From contig JADHLZ010000010.1 in assembly GCA_016780345.1 (NCBI GenBank), positions 1 to 46,528 of the forward strand: a DNA stretch of 46,528 nucleotides, read 5' to 3'. This DNA is from Flavobacteriaceae bacterium. GTDB taxonomy: Bacteria > Bacteroidota > Bacteroidia > Flavobacteriales > Flavobacteriaceae. The notes beneath the pieces are model-generated. The model did not search any database, was not told the origin of the DNA, and worked only from the letters and a program-made list of their open reading frames with translations. The position numbers and the translations under genes are program-made. Each line of letters starts with the position of its first letter. Position 1 is the stretch's first letter. Shown here piece after piece: positions 27,057 to 35,701 of this stretch.

Positions 27057-28007
27057 ATGAAAAATTATAGTTTTTCAAAATTTAATATTTTTCTTAAAGG
27101 AATGTTAATGGGAATAGCTGATATTGTACCTGGCGTTTCTGGTGGAACAATAGCAATTATAACAGGCATTTACAAAGAGTTTTTAAATACTTTAAACAAG
27201 CTTGATATTAGAATTTTTTCAAATCTAAAATCAAAAGGGTTAAAATTTATATGGAAATCATATAACCTTGGTTTTTTGTTTTCTCTAATTCTTGGAATTA
27301 TGACTAGCATAATCATTTTGAGCAATTTTATTCTGTTAATTATTAAAATTCATCCAATAGCACTTTGGTCATTGTTTTTTGGATTTATTTTAGGTAGTAT
27401 CATATTTCTTTTAAAAGAAACTGATAAATTGAATTTCAAAAATTCAAAATTTATAATTCCATCACAATTGTATCTTCTATTTCTTGGAATTTTTATGGCA
27501 ATATATGTCCAAACAATTAAACCGAACGAAGTTGATATTAATTTTGTATACTTATTTTTTTGTGGAATGATAAGTATTACAGCTATGCTTCTGCCAGGAA
27601 TATCAGGAGCATATATTTTAGTTTTACTTGGTGCTTATGAAACGATGCTTAATACATTTAAAGAAGTTTTAAAATTTAATACTGACTATTTTACAAACTT
27701 TATTTCATTTGTTTTTGGAGCTTTAATTAGCGTAAAATTATTTTCAAAATTTTTGTCTTGGTCTTATGAAAACCATAAAAACAATACTTTATATGGACTA
27801 ATTGGTTTTATGATCGGATCTCTTCCTTCACTTTGGCCATGGAAAAAAAATCTTGAAAAAGTAGATTCAATTATTGAAAATTTATACATACCTAATAATT
27901 ATTTCAATAATTCTGAATTTACTCAAGGTTTAATATTTTTTTCTATAGGGTTTTTAATAGTTTTATGCTTAGAATTTTATTCGAAAAAAAATGCAATCAA
28001 AAAATAA
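27057..28007 (+). CDS. DUF368 membrane transporter (PopT-like), copy 1
   Basis: 316-residue polytopic membrane protein of the DUF368 family. The hallmark motif ADIVPGVSGGTIAIITGIY lies near residues 21-39, with an inverted-repeat-like partner LLPGISGAYILVLLG near 178-192. Both are re-entrant-type glycine motifs. Published work on DUF368 proteins (PopT) assigns them to recycling undecaprenyl phosphate across the membrane for peptidoglycan and other wall polymers. That role is transferred from the family. It overlaps copy 2 by 17 nt. Confidence 0.9.
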   Translation: MKNYSFSKFNIFLKGMLMGIADIVPGVSGGTIAIITGIYKEFLNTLNKLDIRIFSNLKSKGLKFIWKSYNLGFLFSLILGIMTSIIILSNFILLIIKIHPIALWSLFFGFILGSIIFLLKETDKLNFKNSKFIIPSQLYLLFLGIFMAIYVQTIKPNEVDINFVYLFFCGMISITAMLLPGISGAYILVLLGAYETMLNTFKEVLKFNTDYFTNFISFVFGALISVKLFSKFLSWSYENHKNNTLYGLIGFMIGSLPSLWPWKKNLEKVDSIIENLYIPNNYFNNSEFTQGLIFFSIGFLIVLCLEFYSKKNAIKK

Positions 28008-28911
28008 ATCGTTTTACATTATTCTGTTTTTTAAGAGTCTTTTGATGGGAACAGTGAATAAACTACCTGGTATTTCTGGTGGTTTAGTAGCATTATTGAC
28101 AGGATTTTATATTGACATGATTAACTCTTTAAAAAAATTAAATCTTAAATTTTTAAAATTATTATTACAATTAAAATTTAACGATCTCGACAAAGGATTT
28201 AATATATATTTTTTACTTGTCATATTTGTTGGAATATTAGTTAGTTATTTTACAACATCTCAACTTCTTGATTTTTTATTTGTAAAGTTTGAAATACAAG
28301 TTTGGTCAACATTTTTTGGAATGATTTTAGCTTCAAATATTATCCTTGTGAAGGATAATAGAAAATGGAATATAAATTCATTTTTATCAATTTTTTTCGG
28401 GCTAATAATTGGAATACTAATAAGTATATCTGAACCACTTTCTGAAAACAAAAATCTTTTATATGTCTTTTTCTGTGGATTTGTAAGTATTTGCGGCATG
28501 ATAATTCCAGGGCTTTCGGGATCTTACTTACTGATTATTTTAGGAAATTTTAAATTGTTATTAGTAGATTCAGTTAATGCAGTATATAATTCTTTTTTCA
28601 TTTTACTTGGATTGGGATCTAATCTTAAACATGATATTGAATTGTTAAATATTTCCATAATGTTTGCTTTAGGATCTATAACAGGTCTATTAATATTATC
28701 GAGAATACTTAGCTATTTGATACTTAACTTTAATAAAACAATTAATCAGATAATCATTGGTTTTGTAACTGGATCTCTATTTATTGTTTGGCCATGGAAT
28801 TATACTAATGAAAACTTTGAATTTAATGTTCAAAACTTAGTGAACTTTTTGTGGATGTTTTTTGGTTTATTTATAGTTTTATTTTTTGAAAGATATGCCA
28901 GAAAAAAATAG
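27991..28911 (+). CDS. DUF368 membrane transporter (PopT-like), copy 2
   Basis: 306-residue paralogue of the upstream gene with the same topology. Motif one reads VNKLPGISGGLVALLTGFY (near 23-41) and motif two IIPGLSGSYLLIILG. The first motif differs from copy 1 (VNKL for ADIV, L for T), so the two copies may differ in substrate or act as a pair. It begins inside copy 1 and its end overlaps aroE by 17 nt. Tight coupling suggests the two proteins are made in similar amounts, and a heterodimer is possible but unproven. Confidence 0.9.
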   Translation: MQSKNKSFYIILFFKSLLMGTVNKLPGISGGLVALLTGFYIDMINSLKKLNLKFLKLLLQLKFNDLDKGFNIYFLLVIFVGILVSYFTTSQLLDFLFVKFEIQVWSTFFGMILASNIILVKDNRKWNINSFLSIFFGLIIGILISISEPLSENKNLLYVFFCGFVSICGMIIPGLSGSYLLIILGNFKLLLVDSVNAVYNSFFILLGLGSNLKHDIELLNISIMFALGSITGLLILSRILSYLILNFNKTINQIIIGFVTGSLFIVWPWNYTNENFEFNVQNLVNFLWMFFGLFIVLFFERYARKK

Positions 28912-29635
28912 ATATTACGGCTTAATAGGAAAAAAAATTGATTATTCATTTTCTAAATCATATTTTAAAGAAAAATTTAAAAGAGAAAATTTAAATCATT
29001 GTTTTTATGATAACTATGATCTCGAATCAATAAATGTCTTTTTAAAAATAATTAAAGAAAATGAGATTAGTGGACTTAATGTCACAATTCCTTACAAAGA
29101 AAGTATAATCAATTATTTAGATGATCTGGATCCTTCAGCTAAATCAATTGGTGCCGTAAATACAATAAAAATTGAAAATAAAAATTTTTTAAAAGGTTAT
29201 AATACTGATTATCTTGGTTTTATTAAATCCCTAAAAGACAATAGTTTTTTTCATAAAAAAGCTCTAATTCTAGGTACGGGTGGAGCATCAAAAGCAATTA
29301 TTTTTGCTTTAAAAAGTTTAAATACAAAAACTACCGTTGTTTCTAGAAAAAGACAAAAAAATTGTATTATTTATAAAGATCTTAATAAAGATATTATTTT
29401 AAAAAATACTTTGATAATTAATTGTACTCCTTTAGGGACATTTCCAAAAATTGATGAATATCCAAAAATACCTTATGAGTATATTACAAAAAAACACGTG
29501 TGTTATGATTTAATATACAATCCTAAAAAGACTAAATTTTTAAAAAAATCAGAAATAAGGGGAGCTTCAATAATTAATGGTTTACAAATGCTAGAAAATC
29601 AAGCCAACGAAAGCTGGAAGATTTGGAATAGTTAA
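28895..29635 (+). CDS. aroE: shikimate dehydrogenase
   Basis: 246-residue NADPH-dependent reductase of the shikimate pathway to aromatic amino acids. Visible motifs are the N-terminal GLIGKKIDYSFS substrate block, NVTIPYKE with the catalytic lysine, GAVNTI, the nucleotide loop LGTGGASKA, and the C-terminal NGLQMLENQA. An earlier in-frame TTG exists (28886), but ATG 28895 gives MPEKNRYYGLIG and fits the family. Its start overlaps the DUF368 copy 2 end by 17 nt, so it is translated as part of that transcript. Confidence 0.93.
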   Translation: MPEKNRYYGLIGKKIDYSFSKSYFKEKFKRENLNHCFYDNYDLESINVFLKIIKENEISGLNVTIPYKESIINYLDDLDPSAKSIGAVNTIKIENKNFLKGYNTDYLGFIKSLKDNSFFHKKALILGTGGASKAIIFALKSLNTKTTVVSRKRQKNCIIYKDLNKDIILKNTLIINCTPLGTFPKIDEYPKIPYEYITKKHVCYDLIYNPKKTKFLKKSEIRGASIINGLQMLENQANESWKIWNS

Positions 29636-29675
29636 AGAAAATTAGCTAACTTGATGTTAGTAAAATTCTTAAGTT

Positions 29676-31073
29676 GTGAACAAATTCAATAAAGATCAAA
29701 ATTTAATTGAAAAAGAGAATTTAATTGAAAAATTAAAGAACTTAATACATGAAGATACTAACATTAGTCACAAGTATAATGAATTTAAAAAAATTCAAAA
29801 CTCATGGTTTAAAATTGGGTCGGTTCCTCGATCTAAAAATGATTTAGTTTGGAATAACTTTCAACATCACATAAAAAATTTTTATGATTATTTACATCTA
29901 AATAGAAAATTTAAAGAAATTGATTTAATTCATAACCTAAAAGAAAAGAAAAAAATTATTCAACTTTCTAAAAAGCTAATAGATTTAAGTGATAAGTTTA
30001 AAACATATAAAGATTTTGAAAGACTTAAAAAGAGATGGAAATTTGAGCTTGGTCCTGTAGGTAATGAAAATGAAGAAAAATTAAATTCAGAGTTTTTCGA
30101 GATCGAAAAAACAATTCTAGAAAGTAGAAAAAATTTTGATAAAAACAAAGAATCTATTTTAGCTGAAAATCATCAAAAAAAATTAAACTTAATTTCTAAA
30201 ATTCATAATTTAACTACGAATGGAACTGAAACTGTAAAGCTATGGCAGAAAAAAATAAATGACTTTGAAAAAATTAAAAAAACTATTGAAAATATAGGGC
30301 CGATTCCTAGAAAATTTAAAAAAACATTTTGGAATGAATATAAAAATAGTGTACATGAATTTTATTCAAAAAAGAAAGAGTTTTTTAAAGAATTAAAAAA
30401 AACATATGCTAATAATATTCAAACACAAAATCATCTCATCGAGGAGGTAGAAAATATTTTAAATAGTGAAGATTTAGAAAAAAATAGATCCCAAATAATT
30501 TCAATTCAAAAAAAGTGGAAACATGTTAAGCCTCTTCCATATAAAATAAATGAGAAAAATTGGAGAATTTTTAAAGAAAAATGTGATCTATTTTTTAAAA
30601 AATTGTCACTAAACAAAGATTTACATTCAAAAAAATTGTTAGAATCCAAAACAAAACAAATTGAATTAATTAAAAAATTAGATGATTTTAAAGGAGAAGA
30701 AAAAGATTTAGAAATTTTAGTTGAAGAGTTTCTTAAGTTTTCAAAAACCAGTTCCGAAAATGAAAATATTTTTTTTAAAAAAATAAAAAAATTATTTATT
30801 GATCTAGGAATAAAAAAATCCGAAATAGAAGACAAAATTTCAGATATTAAATCTAGGTTAATGACCGCCGATCAAAAAAATTTTGAATTAAAGAACATTA
30901 ATAATAAAATAGACAGCCTTAAAAAAGAAGTTTCTCAACAAGAAAATAATCTTTCATTTTTTAATGAAAACTCAAAGGAAAATAAACTACTTAAAACAGT
31001 TCATGATAAAATCAAAAAAAATAAAAATGAATTGGAACTATTGAAAAAACATAAAAACAAATTATTAAAATAG
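29676..31073 (+). CDS. DUF349-repeat protein
   Basis: 465-residue highly charged helical protein carrying DUF349 repeats, each about 70 residues with a W-K-x-I/V-G-P/S-V/I-P-R/K core. Examples are NSWFKIGSVPRSKNDLVWNNF, KRWKFELGPVG, ENIGPIPRKFKKTFWNEYKN and WKHVKPLPYKINEKNW. A C-terminal coiled coil follows (about 395-465). The family is widespread in bacteria with poorly known function; no enzyme motif is present. The start is GTG 29676, 40 nt after aroE. Its stop abuts the convergent mazG stop with no spacer. Confidence 0.88.
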   Translation: MNKFNKDQNLIEKENLIEKLKNLIHEDTNISHKYNEFKKIQNSWFKIGSVPRSKNDLVWNNFQHHIKNFYDYLHLNRKFKEIDLIHNLKEKKKIIQLSKKLIDLSDKFKTYKDFERLKKRWKFELGPVGNENEEKLNSEFFEIEKTILESRKNFDKNKESILAENHQKKLNLISKIHNLTTNGTETVKLWQKKINDFEKIKKTIENIGPIPRKFKKTFWNEYKNSVHEFYSKKKEFFKELKKTYANNIQTQNHLIEEVENILNSEDLEKNRSQIISIQKKWKHVKPLPYKINEKNWRIFKEKCDLFFKKLSLNKDLHSKKLLESKTKQIELIKKLDDFKGEEKDLEILVEEFLKFSKTSSENENIFFKKIKKLFIDLGIKKSEIEDKISDIKSRLMTADQKNFELKNINNKIDSLKKEVSQQENNLSFFNENSKENKLLKTVHDKIKKNKNELELLKKHKNKLLK

Positions 31074-31835
31074 TTATTTAATTTTTTTCCAATATTCCAA
31101 TAACTTAACCTGTTTCAATTCATCAATTTCTATTTTCTCTTTTTTAATTAAGGTCTCCAATCTTGTAAACCTTTCAATAAATTTTTTATTTGCTTTTTCA
31201 AGAGCATTTTCAGAATTTATTCCAAGTAAATTTCCATAATTAACCAAACTAAACATCAAATCTCCGAACTCTTCTTCAATTTCATTAAAACTATTTTTTT
31301 TGATCTCAATATTTAACTCATTAAATTCCTCTTTAATTTTATTTTTAGAATCATTTAATGAATTCCATTTAAATCCTGCCTTTGAAACTTTATCTTGAAT
31401 TCTTTCTGACTTTATTAATGCTGGTAAAGTTTTAGGTACTCCAGAAAGTATACTTTTTTTTCCTTCTCTTAATTTTATTTTTTCCCAGTTTTTTTCAACC
31501 TCTTTTTTTGAAATGATTTTTTTGGTATCGAAAACATGCGGATGTCTGTCTATAAGCTTTTTAATTAAAGTTTCTACGACATCATTAAAATTAAATTTTG
31601 ATTTTTCACTTGCAATTTTAGAATAAAAAACAATGTGCAACAAAAGATCTCCCAACTCATTTTTCATCTCGTTATAATCCTTATCGTTAATAGCATCTAA
31701 AAGTTCATAGGATTCCTCAACAGTTAAAGTTTTTAAACTATCTATTGTTTGCTCTCTGTCCCACGGACACTTTTCTCTTAGTTCGTTCATTATCTCTAAC
31801 AAACGAATGATTGAACTGGTTTCTTTTTTTTTCAC
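31074..31835 (-). CDS. mazG: nucleoside triphosphate pyrophosphohydrolase MazG
   Basis: 253-residue house-cleaning enzyme that hydrolyses NTPs (and possibly ppGpp-related or non-canonical nucleotides) to NMPs. It has two tandem MazG domains. The first contains CPWDREQT and the EESYELLDAI...ELGDLL metal motif (about 18-62). The second contains EEFNELN...EEEFGDLM (about 168-195). The start is a GTG whose bases overlap the def stop (GTGA, 4 nt), so it is coupled to the deformylase. Two full domains make this the large MazG, not the small toxin-linked form. Confidence 0.94.
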   Translation of the reverse strand: MKKKETSSIIRLLEIMNELREKCPWDREQTIDSLKTLTVEESYELLDAINDKDYNEMKNELGDLLLHIVFYSKIASEKSKFNFNDVVETLIKKLIDRHPHVFDTKKIISKKEVEKNWEKIKLREGKKSILSGVPKTLPALIKSERIQDKVSKAGFKWNSLNDSKNKIKEEFNELNIEIKKNSFNEIEEEFGDLMFSLVNYGNLLGINSENALEKANKKFIERFTRLETLIKKEKIEIDELKQVKLLEYWKKIK

Positions 31836-32416
31836 TTTTTTAAATCATAGAATGACATCAAATAATCAGAACTAACTTTACCTTTAGATATGTTGTTTAA
31901 TTTTGTTTTAATTAGTCTTTTTTTAAATGAACTTAACTTATCCGTAAATAAAATTCCTTCAATATGATCGTATTCATGTTGAACTACTCGAGCTCTTAAT
32001 CCATTTAATTTGAGTTTCTTTTTTTTAAAGTTCTCATCAAAGTATTCTATTAAAATTTCATTTTCCCTAACAATATCTTCTCTTATATCAGGAATACTTA
32101 AACACCCTTCATTAAATGTATTTAGTTTTTCAGTTAAGGGTGTTAAAGTTGGATTTATGAAAACTTCTTTAAAATTTGACAAACTATTTTTTTCTTCGAT
32201 ACTTAAATTTTCATCGTTAGAAAATGGTGAGGTATCCACTATAAATAGTCTAATTGAAAGGCCAATTTGAGGTGCTGCTAAACCCACTCCACTAGCAGCA
32301 TACATAGTTTCCCACATATTTTTAATTAATTGATTTAAGTCTTTAAAGTCAGCTAATATGTTATTACATCTTTTTTTTAGAACAGGTGTTCCATATGCTA
32401 CAATTGGTAAAATCAT
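31832..32416 (-). CDS. def: peptide deformylase
   Basis: 194-residue metalloenzyme that removes the formyl group from new proteins. All three motifs are intact: GVGLAAPQIG (43-52), EGCLSIP with Cys105, and QHEYDHIEG with His147, Glu148 and His151. There is a short insertion near residues 64-84 relative to the shortest forms. It is the middle gene of ruvX-def-mazG, joined by 4-nt ATGA/GTGA overlaps on both sides. Confidence 0.97.
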   Translation of the reverse strand: MILPIVAYGTPVLKKRCNNILADFKDLNQLIKNMWETMYAASGVGLAAPQIGLSIRLFIVDTSPFSNDENLSIEEKNSLSNFKEVFINPTLTPLTEKLNTFNEGCLSIPDIREDIVRENEILIEYFDENFKKKKLKLNGLRARVVQHEYDHIEGILFTDKLSSFKKRLIKTKLNNISKGKVSSDYLMSFYDLKK

Positions 32417-32829
32417 TTCTTTAAATTTTCTAAATACGACTGAAGAATTATGGTTGCGCTAATTTTATCAACAAGGGACTTATCTTTCCTCTTTGATTTA
32501 CTTACACCACTTTGAATAATAACTTTTTTTGCCATTAGAGATGTGTATCTTTCATCATATCTTTCAAGACTTACATTTGGAAATTTTTTTTTAAGAACAT
32601 CAATAAATTTTAAAATTTCTTTTTCAACAAATGATGAACTGTAATCCTTTTGTCTTGGCTGTCCAACTACAATAGTTTTAATGTCATTATTTTCAATTAT
32701 TTTTTTTAAAAAAGGAACGATATTTTGACTAGAAACAGTCTCTAAAGCTGAAGCAATTATATTTAAGTCATCTGTAATAGCCACACCCATTCTTTTTAAT
32801 CCGAAATCCAAAGCAACTATTTTAGACAT
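32413..32829 (-). CDS. ruvX: pre-16S rRNA nuclease, YqgF/RuvX family
   Basis: 138-residue RNase H-fold nuclease implicated in 16S rRNA 5'-end maturation. The N-terminal VALDFGLKRMGVAITDD carries the catalytic Asp8. VVGQPRQKDYSSS and RYDERYTSLMAK are the other family motifs. It is the first gene of the ruvX-def-mazG operon and is divergent from dapD. A -7 box ends only 4 nt before its ATG. Confidence 0.95.
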   Translation of the reverse strand: MSKIVALDFGLKRMGVAITDDLNIIASALETVSSQNIVPFLKKIIENNDIKTIVVGQPRQKDYSSSFVEKEILKFIDVLKKKFPNVSLERYDERYTSLMAKKVIIQSGVSKSKRKDKSLVDKISATIILQSYLENLKK

Positions 32830-32833
32830 TTAT

Positions 32834-32841
32834 CAAAGTTA
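32834..32841 (-). promoter_or_regulatory. candidate -7 box for ruvX-def-mazG
   Basis: TAACTTTG on the minus strand matches TAnnTTTG and ends 4 nt before the ruvX ATG, so the mRNA could be leaderless. A TTTA lies 19 nt upstream as a weak -33. Confidence 0.45.
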
Positions 32842-32893
32842 AATGATTAATCATTAAGGTTAAAATTCTTTAAACTATTTATTATTATCAACG

Positions 32894-32901
32894 TATCTTT
32901 G
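32894..32901 (+). promoter_or_regulatory. candidate -7 box for dapD
   Basis: TATCTTTG matches TAnnTTTG and lies 13 nt before the TTG start. A TTTA is found about 21 nt upstream as a weak -33. It shares the divergent spacer with the ruvX promoter. Confidence 0.45.
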
Positions 32902-32914
32902 AAAAAAAAAAGTT

Positions 32915-33721
32915 TTGAAAAAAATTATTGAATCTGCCTGGGATAATCGTTTCCTATTAGAAAAAAAAGAAACAAAAGAAGCAATACTTTCAGTCATTAA
33001 TGATCTTGATAATGGAATAATCAGAGTAGCTGAACCAACTCAAAATGGATGGAAAGTTAACGAATGGATAAAAAAAGCGGTAGTGTTATATTTTCCAATT
33101 CAGGAGATGAAAACAATTGAAGCTGGACCATTTGAGTTCCATGACAAAATTCCACTAAAAAAAGATTATAAGAAAAGAGGAATAAGAGTCGTACCAAACG
33201 CTGTAGCTAGACATGGTTCGTTTATTAGCAATGGAGTTATTTTAATGCCTAGTTATGTAAATATTGGGGCTTACGTTGATAGTGGAACAATGGTTGATAC
33301 TTGGGCAACAGTTGGTAGTTGTGCCCAAATTGGAAAAAATGTTCACTTAAGTGGTGGTGTTGGAATTGGTGGTGTTTTAGAACCTCTACAAGCAGCTCCA
33401 GTTATAATTGAAGACAATGCTTTTATAGGATCTAGATGTATTGTAGTTGAAGGAGTAAAAGTTGGAAAAGAAGCAGTATTGGGGGCGAATGTGGTTTTAA
33501 CTGCATCAACTAAAATTATCGATACAACAGGTGAAAATCCAATAGAAACCAAAGGTGAAGTACCCCCAAGATCAGTAGTCATTCCAGGTTCTTACACCAA
33601 AAAATTTAAAGCTGGAAATTTTCAAGTTCCATGTGCATTGATTATTGGTAAAAGAAAAGAAAGTACTGACAAAAAAACATCGCTTAATGATGCTTTAAGA
33701 GAATATAATGTATCTGCTTAA
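32915..33721 (+). CDS. dapD: tetrahydrodipicolinate N-succinyltransferase
   Basis: 268-residue trimeric acyltransferase of the succinylase branch of lysine/diaminopimelate synthesis. The N-terminus (IIESAWDNRFLL) is diagnostic. The middle and C-terminal part is a left-handed beta-helix of hexapeptide repeats, seen in MPSYVNIGAYVDSGTMVDTWATVG and AFIGSRCIVVEG. The start is TTG 32915, since the conserved N-terminus begins there and no ATG is near. It pairs functionally with lysA (42210) in the same pathway. Confidence 0.96.
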   Translation: MKKIIESAWDNRFLLEKKETKEAILSVINDLDNGIIRVAEPTQNGWKVNEWIKKAVVLYFPIQEMKTIEAGPFEFHDKIPLKKDYKKRGIRVVPNAVARHGSFISNGVILMPSYVNIGAYVDSGTMVDTWATVGSCAQIGKNVHLSGGVGIGGVLEPLQAAPVIIEDNAFIGSRCIVVEGVKVGKEAVLGANVVLTASTKIIDTTGENPIETKGEVPPRSVVIPGSYTKKFKAGNFQVPCALIIGKRKESTDKKTSLNDALREYNVSA

Positions 33722-33726
33722 TTATA

Positions 33727-34269
33727 ATGAATGAAGAAATTTCAAAAGCAATTGAACACCTAAATAATGGAGGAGTCATTTTATATCCATGTGACACCAT
33801 ATGGGGAATGGGTTGTGATGCAACAAATCAAAAAGCAATTGATAAAATTTATGCTATAAAGAAAAGAAAGCCAACTTCTCCTCTTATTTGCTTAATGAGT
33901 GATTTTAAAATGGCAGAAAAATATTTAACAATCTCATCTAAGGTCAAATCCTTTTTAAATACTCAAAAAAGACCAACAACTATAGTTTTTAATAAAGTAA
34001 AAAATATGGAGACTTATAAAAACTCCATTGCAATAAGAATCCCTAATGACCAATTTTGTATTAGCCTGATTTCAAAATTTGGAAAACCTATTACTTCAAC
34101 TTCCGTAAATTTTTCTGGAAAAAATTATCCAGAATTTTTTAAAGACATTGACAATGATATTTTGAAGCAAATTGATTATGCTGTAAATTTAAGAAGGAAT
34201 GAAAAACTTATAAACCCTTCAAAAATCGTAAAAATTAAAAACGATTCTATAATTACATTAAGAGAATAA
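33727..34269 (+). CDS. tsaC: L-threonylcarbamoyladenylate synthase
   Basis: 180-residue YrdC/Sua5-domain enzyme that makes threonylcarbamoyl-AMP for the t6A37 modification of ANN-decoding tRNAs. The motifs GGVILYPCDTIWGMGCDA, KKRKPTSPLICLM and the C-terminal ITSTSVNFSG region are present. It is the short form, without the extra Sua5 domain. It lies 5 nt after dapD and 1 nt before cca, and so joins another tRNA-maturation gene. Confidence 0.93.
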   Translation: MNEEISKAIEHLNNGGVILYPCDTIWGMGCDATNQKAIDKIYAIKKRKPTSPLICLMSDFKMAEKYLTISSKVKSFLNTQKRPTTIVFNKVKNMETYKNSIAIRIPNDQFCISLISKFGKPITSTSVNFSGKNYPEFFKDIDNDILKQIDYAVNLRRNEKLINPSKIVKIKNDSIITLRE

Positions 34270-34270
34270 A

Positions 34271-35701
34271 ATGTTAATTAAAAATATTTCTAATTGTATT
34301 GAAAAAGAAATTTTTAAAGAAATTTCAAATTATTGCGACCAAAACGGATTAGAATCTTATGTTATTGGAGGATATGTTAGAGACCACTTAATTGGAAAAA
34401 CTGATTCTAAAGATATCGATATTCTTGTTGTTGGAAGTGGTATTTCAGCAGCAAAAAATATTGCAAAAAAACTAAAAATTAAAAAAGTAATTGTTTACAA
34501 GAATTTTGGAACAGCTATGTTCAAGTTCAAAAATTTTGAAATTGAATTTGTTGGAACTAGAAAAGAAAGTTATAATAAAAACAGTAGAAATCCAGAGGTT
34601 AAACCCGGAACGTTAATTGATGACTTAAACAGAAGAGATTTTACAATTAACACTATTGGTTTAAGTTTAAATAAAAATTCATGGGGACATGTTTTAGATA
34701 AGTTCAACGGGATACAAGATTTAGAAAATCAAATAATTAAAACTCCATTAGAACCTGAGAAAACATTTTCTGATGATCCATTAAGAATGTTACGAGCTGC
34801 CAGATTTGCTAGTCAACTTAATTTCAAAATTGAGAAAAATTCATTCGATGGAATATGTGTAGAAAAAAGCAGAATCAAAATAGTTTCATCGGAACGTATT
34901 TCTGAAGAATTAAATAAAATTATTCTTTCGAACAAACCCTCAATTGGCTTTAAAATATTAGAGTCAACAGGTATTTTAGAATTAATTCTTCCAGAACTAA
35001 CTAATTTAAAGGGGATAGAAGATATCGAAGGTCAAAAACACAAGGATAATTTTTATCACACTCTGGAGGTTTTAGATAATATAAGTAAGAAGACTGAAGA
35101 TTTATGGCTTAGATGGGCAGCGCTTTTGCATGATATTGGAAAAGCACCTACTAAAAAATTTATTAAAAAAACAGGATGGACATTTCACGGTCATGAGTTA
35201 AAAGGTTCTAAAATGGTTTACAGAATTTTTAAAAGACTAAATATGCCATTAAACTTTAAATTAAAATATGTCCAAAAAATTATTTATTTGAGTTCTAGAC
35301 CAATTATTCTCTCCAATGATAATATAACTGACTCTGCAATAAGAAGATTAATTTACGATACAAATGAAGATTTAGATGATTTATTAATCCTTTGTGAAGC
35401 CGACATAACAACAAAAAATCCCAATAGATTTAAAAAATATTTGAACAATTTTAAAATTGTTAGAGAAAAAATTAAAATCGTTGAAGAAAGAGATTCAATT
35501 CGAAATTTTCAGCCCCCAATTAGTGGTGAAGAAATAATGAATTACTTTAACATTAAACCATCTAAAGAAATTGGAATTATTAAAGAATATATTAAAAATT
35601 CTATTCTTGATGGAAAAATTAAAAATAATCATGAATCGGCAAAGTTATTGATGATTAAAAAAGGTGAATTACTTGGATTAAACAAAAATTCAGTTGAATA
35701 G
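34271..35701 (+). CDS. cca: CCA tRNA nucleotidyltransferase with HD domain
   Basis: 476-residue enzyme that builds or repairs the CCA end of tRNAs and tmRNA. The polymerase head has GGYVRDHL (33-40) and the catalytic aspartates D48 and D50 in KDIDILVVG. RRDFTINTIG and DDPLRMLRAARFASQLNF follow. An HD domain (LLHDIGKAPTKK, about 289-300) suggests added phosphohydrolase activity. The tmRNA at the start of the window does not encode its CCA, so this enzyme is needed for it. Its last 8 nt overlap ctaA. Confidence 0.95.
   Translation: MLIKNISNCIEKEIFKEISNYCDQNGLESYVIGGYVRDHLIGKTDSKDIDILVVGSGISAAKNIAKKLKIKKVIVYKNFGTAMFKFKNFEIEFVGTRKESYNKNSRNPEVKPGTLIDDLNRRDFTINTIGLSLNKNSWGHVLDKFNGIQDLENQIIKTPLEPEKTFSDDPLRMLRAARFASQLNFKIEKNSFDGICVEKSRIKIVSSERISEELNKIILSNKPSIGFKILESTGILELILPELTNLKGIEDIEGQKHKDNFYHTLEVLDNISKKTEDLWLRWAALLHDIGKAPTKKFIKKTGWTFHGHELKGSKMVYRIFKRLNMPLNFKLKYVQKIIYLSSRPIILSNDNITDSAIRRLIYDTNEDLDDLLILCEADITTKNPNRFKKYLNNFKIVREKIKIVEERDSIRNFQPPISGEEIMNYFNIKPSKEIGIIKEYIKNSILDGKIKNNHESAKLLMIKKGELLGLNKNSVE

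Noticed and set aside
29676-31073. DUF349 protein as an SMC-like or myosin-like ATPase because of its coiled coil
   Set aside because: There is no Walker A or B motif; the repeats fit DUF349 instead.
31074-31835. MazG as part of a toxin-antitoxin module
   Set aside because: It is a two-domain MazG coupled to def and ruvX, with no MazF-like toxin adjacent.
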